Assembly (NCBI GenBank): GCA_947259195.1
Contig: CAMYLC010000115.1
Coordinates: 1 to 64,000, forward strand
Direction of reading: 5' to 3'
Source of the DNA: Thermoanaerobaculia bacterium
Lineage (GTDB): Bacteria > Acidobacteriota > Thermoanaerobaculia > Multivoradales > JAHEKO01
Length of the DNA: 64,000 nt
Of the stretch, positions 62,270-64,000 are shown one piece after another. Positions within the stretch are counted from its first letter, which is position 1, and every line of letters starts with the position of its first letter. The notes beneath the pieces are model-generated. The model did no database searches. It was not told where the DNA came from and was given only the letters and a program-made list of their open reading frames with translations. The position numbers and the translations under genes were made by a program.

Positions 62270-64000
62270 GTGGATCACAAAGCACACTATCCGGCCGCTC
62301 TTCTCCTCGCCTGGCTGATCCTCCTTCCGCCGCCGATGGGCGCCGCTCAGCCTACCGACACGGCCGAGGTCGCCAACCTGCATCGCCTGGCGGGCGAGCG
62401 CTATGCCGAGGGCGATCTGCAGAGTGCCACTCAGCTGTATCTGGAGATCGCCCAGATGGAGACCGCGGAGGGCGCCCGGGCACAGGCCTTCGTCACAGCC
62501 AGCTGGCTCCAGCACCTCCAACAGAAGGATCTGGCGGCGCTCGATTCCTTGACCCAGGCACTGACCATCGATCCGCAGTATCCCTTCGACGCCAGCCATT
62601 ACAACCGAGACTTCGAGGTGTTGTATCAGCGGGCCCTCGACGAAGTTGCCAGGAGGCGTCAGAGGCAAGCCGCTCAGAAGGTCCAGGAGGGCCTCGTCGC
62701 CATGGAGGCTGAACAGGACTCCGTGGCTCGCCTGCGGTTGCAGGAGGCGCTGGACCTGACTCCCGACAGCGCCGTGGCCGTCTACAATCTCGCCCTATTG
62801 GATCTGAGGCAGGGAGCTGAGGAGCAGGCGATGACCGGCCTCGAGCGAGTCGCCGCTCTCACCTTCAACGAAGACTCCACCAGTGCCGCGAGCCTCAGGG
62901 CAAAAGCCCAGACCAGCATCGGAATCATCTTCTTCAACCGAAGTGAATGGCAGGATGCAGAGGCCGCTTTTCTCGAGGCGACTCGGGCCTATCCAGAGGA
63001 TGTCCTCGCCTGGAAGAGCCTGGGCCTGGTCCGCCTCGAGCAGGACAACTACCCTGGAGCCGTTCAGGCGCTACAGACAGCTATCAGAATCGAGCCAGAA
63101 GACCCCGGCCTGGCCATGGATCTCGCCAGAGCGTTGATCGACAGCGCCCGCGGGCCGGAGGCGGTGGATCTGCTCACCGCGAGCCTCGAGCAACACTCCC
63201 AAAACGCGGCCCTCTGGTCGAGCCTAGGTCGCGCCCACCGGCAACTGGGATCGCCGGAACAGGCGGCTCTGGCGTTTCAACGGGCGATCGAAGCCGACGC
63301 CGACAACACCGAGGACGAGGCCGCCCCGGCCGCGGTGCAAATCGCCTGGATCCGTTACCAGCAGGGCAGCTACGACGCGGCCATGGAATCGGCTGGCCAG
63401 GCCGTTCGGTGGGATCCGGGTCATGCGGCAGCCTGGCATGTTCTGGGCCTGGCCCAACAGGCGGCAGGTGACCTGGATGCTGCGGCCACAAGCCTCGATC
63501 AAGCGACGAAGCTCGAGCCTACCCGAGCCGATTTCTTCCTCGATCTGGGCCACGTCCTGGTCGCGGACAATGCTCTGCAGCCGGCCGAAACGGCCTTTTC
63601 GAGAGCTCTCAGTCTCGACCCCGAATCTGAAGCCGCCAAGAGGAACCTGGAGATCGTGCGTGGTCGCCTGGTGACCGAGCGAGCCATCGCATCCGGTTCG
63701 AAAGCCGCTCCCCGAGCGCGCAGCAAGCCGATCCCACCCAAGAAGATCGGCCTGCGCTTCGTGGAGCTGAACTACAAGAAGCTGAATCTCCGAGGCGCTC
63801 TCGTCAACGAGGTCAACAAGAAGAGCCCCGCTGCCCGGGCCGGCCTGAGAAAAGGAGACCTCGTTCTTTGGGTCGGTCAGTATGGGCTGATGAGTGACAA
63901 GGACTTCTTCGAGTACCTGAAACGGAGCCCGCCCGGCGAGACCTTGGACCTGCAGTATCTGCGTGACGGCAAGATGTACCAGGCCACTCTGGAACTCCGG
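62270..64000 (+). CDS. Secreted TPR protein with C-terminal PDZ domain (cut by right edge)
   Basis: At least 577 residues, open to the window edge. A GTG at 62270 follows GGGAG; the N-terminus is a signal peptide (ALLLAWLILLPPPMGAAQ). From about residue 30 to 475 there are around ten TPR-like helix pairs (AVYNLALLDLRQG, VLAWKSLGLVRLEQDNYPGAVQAL, AAWHVLGLAQQAAGDLDAA). Near 510-577 a PDZ-like domain begins (ALVNEVNKKSPAARAGLRKGDLVLWVG). It probably scaffolds envelope complexes and may act with the upstream kinase, 29 bases away. Confidence 0.85.
   Translation, partial: MDHKAHYPAALLLAWLILLPPPMGAAQPTDTAEVANLHRLAGERYAEGDLQSATQLYLEIAQMETAEGARAQAFVTASWLQHLQQKDLAALDSLTQALTIDPQYPFDASHYNRDFEVLYQRALDEVARRRQRQAAQKVQEGLVAMEAEQDSVARLRLQEALDLTPDSAVAVYNLALLDLRQGAEEQAMTGLERVAALTFNEDSTSAASLRAKAQTSIGIIFFNRSEWQDAEAAFLEATRAYPEDVLAWKSLGLVRLEQDNYPGAVQALQTAIRIEPEDPGLAMDLARALIDSARGPEAVDLLTASLEQHSQNAALWSSLGRAHRQLGSPEQAALAFQRAIEADADNTEDEAAPAAVQIAWIRYQQGSYDAAMESAGQAVRWDPGHAAAWHVLGLAQQAAGDLDAAATSLDQATKLEPTRADFFLDLGHVLVADNALQPAETAFSRALSLDPESEAAKRNLEIVRGRLVTERAIASGSKAAPRARSKPIPPKKIGLRFVELNYKKLNLRGALVNEVNKKSPAARAGLRKGDLVLWVGQYGLMSDKDFFEYLKRSPPGETLDLQYLRDGKMYQATLELR

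Overview
The window is GC-rich, densely coded DNA that reads like a chromosomal segment of an Acidobacteriota-type bacterium. The lineage is an inference from gene content: three large Ser/Thr kinases with extracytoplasmic tails, a sortilin-like Asp-box protein, M19 and M1/M28 peptidases, paired AlkP-superfamily proteins and a PUFA-synthase-like multidomain synthase. No rRNA, tRNA, prophage, CRISPR array or transposase gene was seen. Both edges cut genes: a sulfotransferase on the left and a TPR/PDZ protein on the right.

Layout. 0-5 kb (minus strand): a glycosyltransferase/sulfotransferase pair, a secreted propeller-like protein whose leader carries a class I cyclic-di-GMP riboswitch and a terminator, and an efp/isoprenylcysteine-methyltransferase-like pair. 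5-7.2 kb: membrane Ser/Thr kinase. 7.7-13 kb (minus): a four-gene operon with two AlkP-superfamily proteins, a ribbon-helix-helix protein and a three-helix membrane protein, divergent from a sulfotransferase/O-methyltransferase pair. 14.8-19.5 kb (minus): a peptide-degrading operon with an M1-M28-PDZ fusion and an M19 dipeptidase. 19.7-21.8 kb: PilZ protein and MoaA. 21.9-26.2 kb: a receiver-kinase-TonB fusion, a coiled-coil protein and an ACT-like protein. 26.6-37 kb (minus): acyl-CoA dehydrogenase, a 2613-residue KS-AT-KS-ACP-KR-DH synthase and its phosphopantetheinyl transferase. 37.2-41.2 kb: CysM-type synthase, SpoT-like HD hydrolase and penicillin-acylase-family protein. 41.3-44.6 kb (minus): AlkD-like protein and a 7TM-PAS-GGDEF-EAL protein. 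44.6-46.5 kb: a membrane protein, a 272-bp inverted-repeat element, an ECF sigma factor and its zinc anti-sigma factor. 46.6-64 kb: chalcone-isomerase-like protein, HtrA-type protease, GT39-like membrane protein, an anchored phage-tail-collar-like protein, a DUF711 protein, the sortilin-like protein, an RsbW/RsbV pair, an ArsS-like radical SAM enzyme, an esterase, a third kinase and the TPR/PDZ protein.

Connections. Cyclic-di-GMP recurs in three unlinked places: a riboswitch, a PilZ protein and a GGDEF-EAL protein with its key motifs intact. The synthase operon is probably self-contained for chain building and ACP activation. The best candidates for undescribed biology are the synthase (Thr in place of Ser at the carrier-protein attachment site, two ketosynthases around one AT), the AlkP/RHH/membrane operon, and the kinase that joins a degenerate receiver to a TonB C-terminal domain.
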